DNA of 13,281 nt from Gammaproteobacteria bacterium (GCA_030641945.1 DAOWLL010000013.1:1-13281); one strand, 5' to 3'. Shown: positions 1-7,068, counted from the stretch's first letter. The notes: generated from the sequence alone by a model not told the origin. Numbers and translations are program-made.

Positions 1-109
1 CGCTTATGCAGGCCTACATCTGACCTAAACCATAGCGACCCCGCAACACACATAAAACATTTGCGTTTATTAGCGTGGGGCCGTGTAACGGCAGGCGGAC
101 TAACAAAAT

Positions 110-142
110 CTTTGCGCACTTTGCGCCTCAGCGTCTTTGCGT
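110..142. repeat. Four-unit octamer array just downstream of mgtE
   Basis: Read on the minus strand directly after the mgtE stop, the sequence consists of four near-identical octamers: ACGCAAAG (135-142), ACGCTGAG (127-134), GCGCAAAG (119-126) and, after one extra base at 118, GCGCAAAG (110-117). The array starts nine bases past the mgtE stop codon. I recall similar CGCAAAG/CGCAGAG arrays next to genes in many environmental bacteria, but I know of no assigned function. The rest of positions 1-109 shows no gene or clear terminator that I can see. Confidence 0.6.
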
Positions 143-150
143 TGAAATTA

Positions 151-1509
151 TTAAAGCAGGAACACTGTTGCCAGGCCGAGGAAGACAAACAGGCCGACAA
201 TGTCGGTTACGGTGGTAACGACGACGCTGCCCGCGATTGCAGGATCGATGCCTAATTTTCTGAGTATCAACGGAATAGCGGCACCGGAAAAAGCGGCGAC
301 GACCAGGTTGATGATCATTGCGGCTGCGATGACGAAGCCTATATTGGTTTCCTTGAACCATAAGATGGCTATGCCACCTACAACCAGCGCCCAGATGATT
401 CCGTTGAACAAGCCTACGATGAGTTCCTTTGATATTAGCCAGTTGCGATTCTGCCGGCTGACCTGACCCAGTGCCAGGCCGCGGGTGACCAGTGTCAGTG
501 TCTGTGTGCCGGCAATGCCCCCCATGCTGGCGACAATATTCATTAACACGGCAATAGCAACCACTTTCTCCAGAGTGCCTTCAAAATTTGACACTACCCA
601 TGATGCCATGAACGCTGTCATCAGATTGATTCCCAGCCATAGCGCACGTCGACGTGCGCTTGGTACAACGGGTGCGAACAGATCTTCTTCTTCGTTCAGA
701 CCGGCCATGCCCATAACCGAGTGATCGCCTTCATCGCGAATAACGTCAACAACATCGTCGATTGTGATTCGGCCAAGCAGTCTCATCTGTTCGTCTACAA
801 CAGGCGCGGATAACAGGTCATTGTCTTCGAATATCCTGGCGACGCTATCATCTTCAGTGTCGGCTGGAATGGCCTCGATGTCACGGCTCATGACATCAGC
901 AACATATGACTGCGGGTCGGATGTGAGTAATGTCGTTAGCGGCAGTACGCCAATGTACCTGTTATCGCGGGTGGTGACGATAAGGTTGTCGGTATTGTTG
1001 GGCAACTCACCCAGGTGTTGAAGGTAACGCAATACAACTTCAAGTGTGACCTCCGAACGCACTGTGATGGTGTCGGTGTTCATCAAACCGCCGGCACTGT
1101 CCTCCGGGTAGGAAAGAACTGCTTCCAGGCGTTTTCTGTGCTGTGTATCTAAAGATGTAAGAACTTCGCCGGTAACCTTGTCCGGCAGTGACTGTATAAA
1201 GTCAGCCAGATCATCGACGTCCATGCCCTCGGTAGCATGGACCAGGTCCTCAAGCGGCATGTCGCGAATCAGCGTAGCACGGACTTCATCACCAACTTCG
1301 AGCAGTACCTCACCTTCTTTATCGTGGTTAACGAGGTCCCATAAAAGGTTGCGTTCGCTATAGGGCAGGGATTCAAGCAGGTCAGCTATTTCAGCCGGGC
1401 TCAGTTCGTTGAGCATGCGGCGTGCATGCTGCATAGCGCCCGTCTCAAGGGCTTTGGACAGGGCCTTGAGCTGTGACTCGGTTTTTTCGACGGGGTCATT
1501 GTCTGTCAT
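151..1509 (-). CDS. mgtE: Magnesium transporter MgtE
   Basis: This gene encodes a 452-residue inner-membrane Mg2+ channel/transporter of the MgtE (SLC41-like) family. The cytoplasmic MgtE-N helical domain spans about residues 20-135. A CBS pair spans about 140-262 and is the Mg2+ sensor in characterised homologues. The C-terminal membrane domain (about 285-452) has roughly five helices. Pore-family motifs are present: GGIAGTQTLTL (330-340) and DPAIAG...TTVTD (422-436), with Asp436 at the position of the conserved pore aspartate. Length is normal. I chose the ATG at 1509. An in-frame ATG at 1545 would add 12 residues, but neither start has a clear Shine-Dalgarno sequence. The gene is the last of the minus-strand series and is separated from ptsI by two repeat-bounded elements, so it probably has its own promoter or depends on read-through. 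Its position next to PTS genes recurs in other proteobacteria, but the functional link is inference. Confidence 0.95.
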   Translation of the reverse strand: MTDNDPVEKTESQLKALSKALETGAMQHARRMLNELSPAEIADLLESLPYSERNLLWDLVNHDKEGEVLLEVGDEVRATLIRDMPLEDLVHATEGMDVDDLADFIQSLPDKVTGEVLTSLDTQHRKRLEAVLSYPEDSAGGLMNTDTITVRSEVTLEVVLRYLQHLGELPNNTDNLIVTTRDNRYIGVLPLTTLLTSDPQSYVADVMSRDIEAIPADTEDDSVARIFEDNDLLSAPVVDEQMRLLGRITIDDVVDVIRDEGDHSVMGMAGLNEEEDLFAPVVPSARRRALWLGINLMTAFMASWVVSNFEGTLEKVVAIAVLMNIVASMGGIAGTQTLTLVTRGLALGQVSRQNRNWLISKELIVGLFNGIIWALVVGGIAILWFKETNIGFVIAAAMIINLVVAAFSGAAIPLILRKLGIDPAIAGSVVVTTVTDIVGLFVFLGLATVFLL

Positions 1510-1570
1510 GATTAACCAGCATTCGATTGCTGTTAGCGCATCCATTCAGCGGTGCGCTTGCCGCAGAAGT

Positions 1571-1845
1571 TTAGCCCGCATATTACATGAGAACGCTCAC
1601 AAATCCACTTAAGTACAAGAACGGGATTGAAATTTTTCGACTATTAGAAAAGTACACTATGTACCCAACAACGCTATGCAGTTTTTGGAAAAATTTCAGC
1701 GGCCACTTTGCCCGATTGACCTGTAACCATAGCTATGGCTATGCCCATTGTTTGATTTTCATGGGGCCAATCGAACTTGTGGCTCACTGACTGATTTTAT
1801 AAAATATACCCCATTGCCTGCATTCTCATGCAATATGCGGGCTAG
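1571..1845. mobile_element. MITE-like element 1 (275 bp, terminal inverted repeats)
   Basis: The ends are 23-base inverted repeats: 1571-1593, whose core is TAGCCCGCATATTACATGAG, and 1823-1845 in reverse orientation. They match at 21 of 23 positions. The interior looks AT-richer than the flanking genes, has no recognisable transposase, and contains a 12-bp palindrome, CCATAGCTATGG, at 1727-1738. A 67-codon plus-strand reading frame (1587-1790) looks like nothing I know and I do not call it a gene. I see no convincing target-site duplication. The element begins 61 bases upstream of the mgtE start, so the mgtE promoter may lie inside it; an AT-rich TAATAT (minus strand, 1580-1585) in the terminus could serve as a weak -10. 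The family assignment is unknown to me. Confidence 0.6.
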
Positions 1846-1880
1846 CATGCCGCTGCATGTTTCAGAATAAAAGCAGGGAG

Positions 1881-2021
1881 CTAACCCGCCTGTTGCACGA
1901 AGGCGGACACGGAATGCTCGTTAGTGATTATTAGTTGAGTCATATTCAGCAAAATGAACGGGTTAAATCCTGTTGCAGCTTGCCCCTGAAATCCAGATCG
2001 TTCGTGCAATAGGCGGGCTAA
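1881..2021. mobile_element. MITE-like element 2 (141 bp, same repeat family)
   Basis: The ends are 21-base inverted repeats: 1881-1901 (core TAACCCGCCTGTTGCACGAA) and 2001-2021 in reverse. They match at 18 of 21 positions. They are clearly related to the termini of the element at 1571-1845, sharing the pattern TAGCCCGC-TATT-CA-GA. The interior of about 100 bases has no gene and does not visibly resemble the interior of the other element. The right terminus overlaps the end of ptsI: the TAG stop (2018-2020) is part of the repeat. Together with element 1 this fills most of the 508-base ptsI-mgtE gap; the 35 bases between the two elements (1846-1880) hold nothing I recognise. I see no clear intrinsic terminator for the long operon here. 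Confidence 0.55.
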
Positions 2022-3748
2022 CTGTTTAGCTTGTCTACGAGCGATTCGATTTGGTATAAATCGTGGCTGCCCATGATTTTCCGTACCTTGGTGCGCAGCT
2101 TGCCGAGATTGCTGTTATTGATAATATGCTTGATTTCAAGAATGGCATTGGCCTGTACGCTGAAGTAATCCAGACCCATGCCAAGCAGCAGGCGTGTGTA
2201 TTTTGGATCGCTCGCCATTTCACCACACAATGAGACAGGCACTTTAGCCTTTTTGCCGGCATCGATTGTGATCTTGACCAGTTGCAGGACAGCGGGGTGT
2301 AGCGGATTATACAAATAGTTGACCTCGTCATCGATACGATCAATCGCAAGCGTGTACTGGATCAGGTCATTGGTTCCGATTGAAAGGAAGTCCAGTCGAT
2401 GGGCAAATATATCCGCGGATAATGCAGCTGCCGGGACCTCGATCATGGCGCCGATTTCGATTTTGTCATTGAAACGTACCTTGCGTTGACGCAGCTCATC
2501 ACGGGCATGTTCCAGCAATACAGATACCTGTTCCAGTTCATGGATGCTGGTCATCATTGGTATCATCATTTTGACATCGCCATAGGCGGCCACCCGCATG
2601 ATGGCGCATAACTGGTGTATAAAAATCTCAGGTTCTTTCAGGCATCGTCTGATTGCACGTAAACCCATTGCAGGATTGTGTGCCATCGGCCCTTGCCCCA
2701 GGGATTCCTGTATTTCTTTATCGGCACCGAGGTCGAGAGTGCGAATGGTTAATGGTTTGCCTTTAAGGCGGAATAATGCGCGTTTATATGTTTTGAACTG
2801 TGTTTCTTCATCGACTAACTGGTTGTTCTCCATAAACAACATTTCAGTTCGGTATAAACCAACTCCGGTATTGTCAAACTGCTTCAGTTTGCGGATGTCC
2901 TCCGGCCGGTCGATGTTGGCCTGTAAAAGAATGTGTACGCCGTCTTTTGTTATAGCAGGCTTGTTTATCAGCTGATTGAGCCGTTGTTGACGTTCTACAT
3001 TCGATTGCCGCAGTTTTCTATAATGTTTCAGTGAGCGCGCATCGGGCTCACCTATAACTACGCCATAGTGTCCATCTATAATTATCTGTTCAGTTGGATG
3101 TATTAACTGGCGTGCATTGTGAACACCGACAATGGCAGGGATGCCGAGATTTCTTGCCAGTATCGCGGTGTGGGACAGGGGGCCGCCAAATTCGGTAACG
3201 AACCCGGCCACTTTTTGATGTTGCATCATCAGTGTATCCGCGGGTGTAAGATCATCGGATATAATGATGCGGCCTTTGAGTTTTACTGGTTCCGCCTTTG
3301 ACTCCGGTTTTTTTGCCAGGCAGTGTTGAATTCTTTGCACCACATGGATCACATCATCCTTTCGTGTTCTGAGGTATGAGTCCTCCATTTCATCGAAGAC
3401 CTGTACCAGCCGTTCACATTGGACCTGTAGCGCCCATTCGGCATTGCAGGAAAACTCCCTGATTATCGCAGCTGCGCCGTCATCAAATGCCGGGTCTTCC
3501 ATCATCAGCAAGTGGGAATCGATAAACACCAGGATGTCTTCCGGCGTGTCTGCTGCAATCTTGTTTTTTATTTCATGCAACTGTTCACTGGCGTCATGGA
3601 CAGCTTGTTGCAGTCTCTCTATCTCTTTACGATGATATTTGGCGGGTACATTGTATTCAGTTGCTTCTGTAGTGGCGCGAACGTATATATAGGCATTGCC
3701 TATAGCGATGCCGCGCGAAACACCTATACCATTAAGAATTATGCTCAA
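2018..3748 (-). CDS. ptsI: PTS Enzyme I (phosphoenolpyruvate-protein phosphotransferase)
   Basis: The product is a 576-residue cytoplasmic enzyme that takes phosphate from phosphoenolpyruvate and passes it to HPr. The N-terminal HPr-binding/phosphohistidine domain carries the active-site motif GGPLSHTAILARN, with the catalytic His near residue 193. The C-terminal PEP-binding barrel has GVGLYRTEMLFM (about 293-305), the SIGTNDLIQYTLAIDR signature (about 455-470) and the SLCGEMASDP active-site cysteine loop (about 506-515). There is no N-terminal GAF domain, so this is classical Enzyme I rather than PtsP (EI-Ntr). The start codon is TTG (3746-3748) with no alternative ATG nearby and only a weak GA-rich stretch upstream. 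The gene follows the HPr gene by 26 bases. The TAG stop is contributed by the terminal repeat of the adjacent element. Confidence 0.96.
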   Translation of the reverse strand: MSIILNGIGVSRGIAIGNAYIYVRATTEATEYNVPAKYHRKEIERLQQAVHDASEQLHEIKNKIAADTPEDILVFIDSHLLMMEDPAFDDGAAAIIREFSCNAEWALQVQCERLVQVFDEMEDSYLRTRKDDVIHVVQRIQHCLAKKPESKAEPVKLKGRIIISDDLTPADTLMMQHQKVAGFVTEFGGPLSHTAILARNLGIPAIVGVHNARQLIHPTEQIIIDGHYGVVIGEPDARSLKHYRKLRQSNVERQQRLNQLINKPAITKDGVHILLQANIDRPEDIRKLKQFDNTGVGLYRTEMLFMENNQLVDEETQFKTYKRALFRLKGKPLTIRTLDLGADKEIQESLGQGPMAHNPAMGLRAIRRCLKEPEIFIHQLCAIMRVAAYGDVKMMIPMMTSIHELEQVSVLLEHARDELRQRKVRFNDKIEIGAMIEVPAAALSADIFAHRLDFLSIGTNDLIQYTLAIDRIDDEVNYLYNPLHPAVLQLVKITIDAGKKAKVPVSLCGEMASDPKYTRLLLGMGLDYFSVQANAILEIKHIINNSNLGKLRTKVRKIMGSHDLYQIESLVDKLNS

Positions 3749-3774
3749 ATGTTATTTCTCGTCTGCGCCATTCT

Positions 3775-4047
3775 TTATTCGTTTTCATCGAATCGGTCGT
3801 TTATCAATCGTTCAAGAGCGTTCAGGCTGTTCTCAGCATCACCACCTTCGGCGTGAATGGTTATGGTTGAGCCTTTGCTGGCTGCCAGCATCATAACGCC
3901 CATAATACTCTTGGCGTTTACGCGCCGCGAGTCTTTCTGAATATCAATTTCGCTGTGAAAGCTGGTGGCGAGTTTTACAAATTTGGCCGCTGCGCGGGCA
4001 TGCATGCCAAGTTTGTTAATGATCTCTACGTTGCGGCTGGCTTCCAT
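3775..4047 (-). CDS. ptsH: HPr-family phosphocarrier protein
   Basis: This is a 90-residue phosphocarrier that relays phosphate from Enzyme I to the EIIA proteins. The phosphorylatable histidine is His16 in NKLGMHARAAAKFV. A serine is retained in NAKSIMG (Ser47), equivalent to the Ser46 regulatory site that HPr kinase modifies, and hprK lies three genes upstream. In enterics the gene at this locus is called npr/ptsO. Here it seems to be the only HPr in the cluster and it directly precedes ptsI, so I use ptsH. The ATG start is two bases after the EIIA stop. AAGGA lies 10 bases upstream, inside the end of the EIIA gene, consistent with translational coupling. Confidence 0.95.
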   Translation of the reverse strand: MEASRNVEIINKLGMHARAAAKFVKLATSFHSEIDIQKDSRRVNAKSIMGVMMLAASKGSTITIHAEGGDAENSLNALERLINDRFDENE

Positions 4048-4049
4048 GT

Positions 4050-4439
4050 TTAACCTGTCCTTGATGTGATGCCATGTTTACCACCCTCAATAGCCACATC
4101 TTTCAACTCTGCCAGAGGGAGTGATCTGTAATTCATGATGCGGATAAGCATGGGTAAATTAAGCCCGCTAATGAGAGTCCTGTTTTTATTATCAAGAAAT
4201 TCATTAGCAATATTGCACGGTGTGCTGCCATAGCTGTCAGTAAGAATAAGCAGGCCTTCGTCGGTAGACAGGTTGGCCAGTGTGCTGGCTACCTGGTGTT
4301 TCATCTTGTCAATATCTGCATCCATGGGTATTTCAACGCAAGCAGTATTATATAACTCGTCGTTGAGGATCGAGCTTGTGATCATCAGCATATCATTGCC
4401 AATATTCTTATGTGTGACCAGTAACAGTGCGACGCTCAT
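4050..4439 (-). CDS. PTS EIIA component, mannose/fructose family
   Basis: This is a 129-residue single-domain EIIA of the mannose (PTS_EIIA_man) family. His10 in MSVALLLVTHKNIG matches the phosphorylated His10 of E. coli ManX. Asp68 in LTDSYGSTPCN and the GLNLPML loop (92-98) are also family features. I chose the ATG at 4439 because it places the histidine exactly at residue 10. An upstream in-frame ATG at 4487 would overlap rapZ and add a non-conserved extension. Ten bases separate this start from the rapZ stop, with no strong ribosome-binding site. No IIB, IIC or IID subunit is present in the window, so a regulatory role rather than sugar uptake is the likely inference. Confidence 0.92.
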   Translation of the reverse strand: MSVALLLVTHKNIGNDMLMITSSILNDELYNTACVEIPMDADIDKMKHQVASTLANLSTDEGLLILTDSYGSTPCNIANEFLDNKNRTLISGLNLPMLIRIMNYRSLPLAELKDVAIEGGKHGITSRTG

Positions 4440-4449
4440 GATTGTATGC

Positions 4450-5310
4450 TTAATCAAGTTCTCTGTGGCGTATGGATACCGTGTCAATCTCGTTGCTTAA
4501 ATCCTCGCATAATTGCTGGGCGATATACACCGATCTGTGCTGTCCGCCCGTGCAGCCTATGGATATTGTCAGGTAGTAGCGGTTCTGTTGCTCGAATTTT
4601 GGTATCCAGGTTTGTAAAAAGCCTCGAATATAATCCAGCATCTGCGTCACTTCTGCATGGTTCTGCAGAAAATCGATGACTTCTGCATCGAGGCCGGTCA
4701 GTGGGCGCAGATGATGTTCCCAGTGAGGGTTGGGCAGGCAACGCACATCGAACACAAAATCTGAATCTGTTGGCGTGCCATGTTTGAATCCAAATGACTG
4801 GAATAACACTGACAGGCTGTTTTTTTTCTCACGCCTTACTATCCGGTCCTTGATTAGCTCACGTAATTGATGAATATTCGTGAATGTCGTATCGATAAAA
4901 AGATCGGATCCTGCAGCGATATCGCTGAGCAGGCTTCTTTCGACTTCTATGGCTTCTGCTAATGGCAGCCCATTACGTGTTAAAGGGTGTCGTCGGCGAG
5001 TATCGCTGAAGCGTTTTATCAAGGTGCTCAGTTCGGCCTGCAGATATATCACCTCAATATTGATGTCCAGCTCTCGTAAGGGTTTGATGATTTCAGAGAA
5101 GCGTCGAAGGTCACTCGAATCACTGCGTGCATCTATGCCAACGGCGATGTTCTCATAAGGCTGAATGGTTCTGTTCATAACACGTTGAACAAAATCGGGC
5201 AGCAAGCCCAGGGGCATGTTGTCGATGCAATAATAGTCTTCATCTTCAAGTGTGTGCAGGGCTACAGTTTTGCCGGAGCCTGATAGACCGCTAATGATGA
5301 CCAGTTTCAT
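4450..5310 (-). CDS. rapZ: RapZ / YvcJ-family nucleotide-binding protein
   Basis: The product has 286 residues. The P-loop GLSGSGKT is at 8-15, followed by IDNMPLGLLP (29-38), a VGIDAR segment (57-62), SFGFKHG (172-178) and the C-terminal CTGGQHRSVYIA (253-264). In E. coli, RapZ binds small RNAs GlmY/GlmZ and directs RNase E to GlmZ, tuning glucosamine-6-phosphate synthase. Here the protein ends at RHRELD and lacks the Lys-Arg-Lys tail that contributes to sRNA binding in E. coli, so its RNA role may differ. The ATG start is six bases after the hprK stop, without a strong Shine-Dalgarno. Being placed with PTS genes is usual for the family. Confidence 0.95.
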   Translation of the reverse strand: MKLVIISGLSGSGKTVALHTLEDEDYYCIDNMPLGLLPDFVQRVMNRTIQPYENIAVGIDARSDSSDLRRFSEIIKPLRELDINIEVIYLQAELSTLIKRFSDTRRRHPLTRNGLPLAEAIEVERSLLSDIAAGSDLFIDTTFTNIHQLRELIKDRIVRREKKNSLSVLFQSFGFKHGTPTDSDFVFDVRCLPNPHWEHHLRPLTGLDAEVIDFLQNHAEVTQMLDYIRGFLQTWIPKFEQQNRYYLTISIGCTGGQHRSVYIAQQLCEDLSNEIDTVSIRHRELD

Positions 5311-5316
5311 GGAGAA

Positions 5317-6261
5317 CTATGGTGATTGGTTGTTAATGGCGTGTTGCTGGAGTTCTATGAATTTTTGCGTCGCATTATTGCCTGATGTGCTCAGGATGTG
5401 GTTTCGTACGGCTGCTTCAACCAGTACCGCGATATTTCTGCCAGGTGCAACGGGTATCAGTATTTGTGGTATGTCGACCCCCATGATTGTACGAATTTCT
5501 CTTCCGCCCTGCAGTCGATCCAGTTGTGTGTATTCTTTTTCGCTAAGACGCTTGAGATGGATGATCAGTCGAAGGTACTTATTTAATTTTAGTGCGTTAT
5601 CGCCATACATGTCGCGTATATTTAATACACCGAGTCCTCGTACTTCCATGAAGTCCTTGAGAACACCGGGGCTTCTACCATCAAGGATGTCAGGTCCTGT
5701 GCGGGTAAATTCGGGTGCGTCGTCAGCGATCAGGCGATGTCCTCTGGAAATAAGTGCAAGTGCAAGCTCGCTTTTACCAACACTGCTTTCACCGGTTATG
5801 AGCATGCCGGTACCAAGAACTTCCATGAAAACGCCATGCACAACCTCTTTCTCGGAGAATATGTCGTGTAGATAGAAGCGCGCAGTATCAACAAATTCGT
5901 TACTGTCTGTTTTACAGCTTAATAATGGCGTGTGGAATTTATTGGCGTAGCCGATCAGCATTTCAGGCACGGGTATGCCGTCAGTCATTATGATTGCCAC
6001 CGGGTGAACAGAAAAAATTTCATTTAGCATATTGTTGCGAAAGTTTTCTTCAAGTCCCTGCAGGTATTCGCATTCGGTTTTGCCGATGACCTGGATAAGG
6101 TTTTTATGAACCAGGTTGAGGTGCCCGACTAATGTTGCATGCTGGCTTACGTTGATTTCGTGTAATGGAAGATCGGGGTCTTCCTGTCCAGCCACCCAGT
6201 TGAATTCAATCTGGCTGGATAGATGGACTATGATGGATTCAGCAGACAGGACTTCGGTCAT
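5317..6261 (-). CDS. hprK: HPr kinase/phosphorylase
   Basis: The product is a 314-residue bifunctional enzyme that phosphorylates HPr on its regulatory serine and can reverse the reaction. The N-terminal domain (about 1-130) resembles HprK-N. The catalytic domain has VHGVFMEVLG with His142 at the expected general-base position. It also has the Walker A motif GESSVGKS (157-164), an Asp pair at 180-181, the HprK signature EVRGLGVLNI (206-215) and the C-terminal PVAPGRNIAVLVE (270-282). I took the ATG at 6261, which forms an ATGA overlap with the ptsN stop and has AGG a few bases upstream. A 27-residue longer reading frame would extend into ptsN and is not family-like. E. coli lacks this gene, so it marks the non-enteric version of the locus. 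Confidence 0.95.
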   Translation of the reverse strand: MTEVLSAESIIVHLSSQIEFNWVAGQEDPDLPLHEINVSQHATLVGHLNLVHKNLIQVIGKTECEYLQGLEENFRNNMLNEIFSVHPVAIIMTDGIPVPEMLIGYANKFHTPLLSCKTDSNEFVDTARFYLHDIFSEKEVVHGVFMEVLGTGMLITGESSVGKSELALALISRGHRLIADDAPEFTRTGPDILDGRSPGVLKDFMEVRGLGVLNIRDMYGDNALKLNKYLRLIIHLKRLSEKEYTQLDRLQGGREIRTIMGVDIPQILIPVAPGRNIAVLVEAAVRNHILSTSGNNATQKFIELQQHAINNQSP

Positions 6262-6728
6262 GACGCCTGACTTGTAATGTGCCAGCCTGTAAGTCTGTCG
6301 TAAAGTTCCTTGGATGTGCCAGTTGAACGCAGGTTGTGGCACAGTGCTTCATCGCTGAAGCAACTGGCGAGGCTGGAGAGGATCTCCAGGTGCTCATCTG
6401 TGAAGTGCTCAGGCACCATGAGCGCAAATAGCAGGTCAGTGGGTTTGTTGTCAGGACTGTCGAAGTCGATGCCGTTTTCAATCTTAATGAATGCACCAAT
6501 GGCCTCGTCGCTGCTGCTGGTGCGAGTATGGGGTATGGCAACGCCGTGCCCCAGGCTTGTTGAGCCCAGTTTTTCCCGCTCGGTCAGGTGCTGAAAAATA
6601 TCGAAAGCATCTGCTTTCGCAGATGCTTTCGCAAGCAGCTCAGCGAGTAACTCAAGGGCTCTTTTTTTGCTGCTCACATTAGCATTGCAAACAACGGAGT
6701 CCTTACTGATCAGCTGTGTAAGTTTCAT
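6258..6728 (-). CDS. ptsN: PTS EIIA-Ntr regulatory protein
   Basis: This 156-residue EIIA of the fructose/nitrogen (PTS_EIIA_fru) family regulates by protein contact according to its phosphorylation state. In enterics its targets include K+ transport and sensor kinases. The motif TEREKLGSTSLGHGVAIPHTR (49-69) holds the phosphorylated histidine, His67. The segment AKASAKADAFD (about 34-44) is encoded by a perfect hairpin and looks internally repeated. The start ATG shares one base with the hpf stop, and the gene ends in an ATGA overlap with hprK, so expression is coupled. No PtsP is present in the window; phosphate would come from the ptsI/HPr pair encoded four to five genes downstream. Confidence 0.95.
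   Translation of the reverse strand: MKLTQLISKDSVVCNANVSSKKRALELLAELLAKASAKADAFDIFQHLTEREKLGSTSLGHGVAIPHTRTSSSDEAIGAFIKIENGIDFDSPDNKPTDLLFALMVPEHFTDEHLEILSSLASCFSDEALCHNLRSTGTSKELYDRLTGWHITSQAS
6602..6631. repeat. 13-bp perfect hairpin inside ptsN
   Basis: CGAAAGCATCTGC (6602-6614) and GCAGATGCTTTCG (6619-6631) are perfect reverse complements separated by the tetraloop TTTC. The hairpin lies within the ptsN coding sequence, about 100 bases after its start, and encodes the repetitive Ala-Lys-Ala-Ser-Ala-Lys-Ala-Asp stretch. There is no following T-run in either direction, so it is not an ordinary terminator. Confidence 0.6.
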
Positions 6729-7048
6729 CAGGATAGAGGTATTTCACTCTGTTTGTGGTGTAAATGGTTCTTAAGCTTTTCCTTGTGTTTCTTGACCTGG
6801 CGGTCAAGTTTGTCAACGAGTGCGTCAATGGCTGCATACATGTCTGATTCGTTGGCTTCAGCAAATATATCATTGCCACTCATATGTACAGTAGCTTCAG
6901 CTTTATGGGTAACATTTTCAAGACTCAGGATAACGTGAGTATTGCTGACTTTGTCAAAGTGACGTTCTAACTTTCCCATCTTTTCATTGACATAGTTTCT
7001 TAAAGAATCTGTGACATCAACGTGGTGACCAGTCAGATTAATTTGCAT
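6728..7048 (-). CDS. hpf: Ribosome hibernation-promoting factor (short form)
   Basis: The 106-residue product belongs to the HPF/RaiA (sigma-54 modulation) family. It binds the 30S subunit and promotes inactive ribosome formation in stationary phase. It opens with MQINLTGHHVDVTDSL and has the family pattern of an N-terminal beta-alpha fold, LSLENVTHKAEATVHMSG (41-58), DMYAAIDALVDKLDRQVKKHKEK (69-91) and a basic His/Lys-rich tail. The length fits the short HPF form, with no long-form dimerisation domain. The ATG at 7048 is favoured over an upstream start at 7072 because GGAGAG (minus strand, 7053-7058) lies just before it. It follows rpoN by 20 bases, as in most proteobacteria. Confidence 0.95.
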   Translation of the reverse strand: MQINLTGHHVDVTDSLRNYVNEKMGKLERHFDKVSNTHVILSLENVTHKAEATVHMSGNDIFAEANESDMYAAIDALVDKLDRQVKKHKEKLKNHLHHKQSEIPLS

Positions 7049-7068
7049 ATTTCTCTCCGAAATTGGCC

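Noticed and set aside
1587..1790. A 67-codon plus-strand reading frame as a small gene or transposase remnant
   Set aside because: There is no recognisable motif and no clear ribosome-binding site, and it lies wholly inside the repeat-bounded element.
1880..2022. Integron attC recombination site, suggested by long inverted repeats with TTAG/CTAA ends
   Set aside because: The ends do not give the paired RYYYAAC and GTTRRRY core sites in the required orientation, there is no gene cassette, and no integrase is in the window.
1880..2022. Intrinsic terminator for the operon after ptsI
   Set aside because: The arms are about 100 bases apart and no T-run follows on the minus strand, so a transposon-like end pair explains the symmetry better.
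2018..3748. PtsP (EI-Ntr) instead of classical Enzyme I
   Set aside because: The protein has only the Enzyme I domains; the N-terminal GAF domain of PtsP is absent.
4050..4439. Part of a mannose sugar-uptake PTS
   Set aside because: No IIB, IIC or IID gene is adjacent; the gene lies between rapZ and HPr as in known regulatory PTS clusters.
5317..6342. Longer HprK start at 6342
   Set aside because: It would overlap ptsN by about 85 bases, and the extra residues do not resemble the family; the ATGA overlap start at 6261 fits length and spacing.
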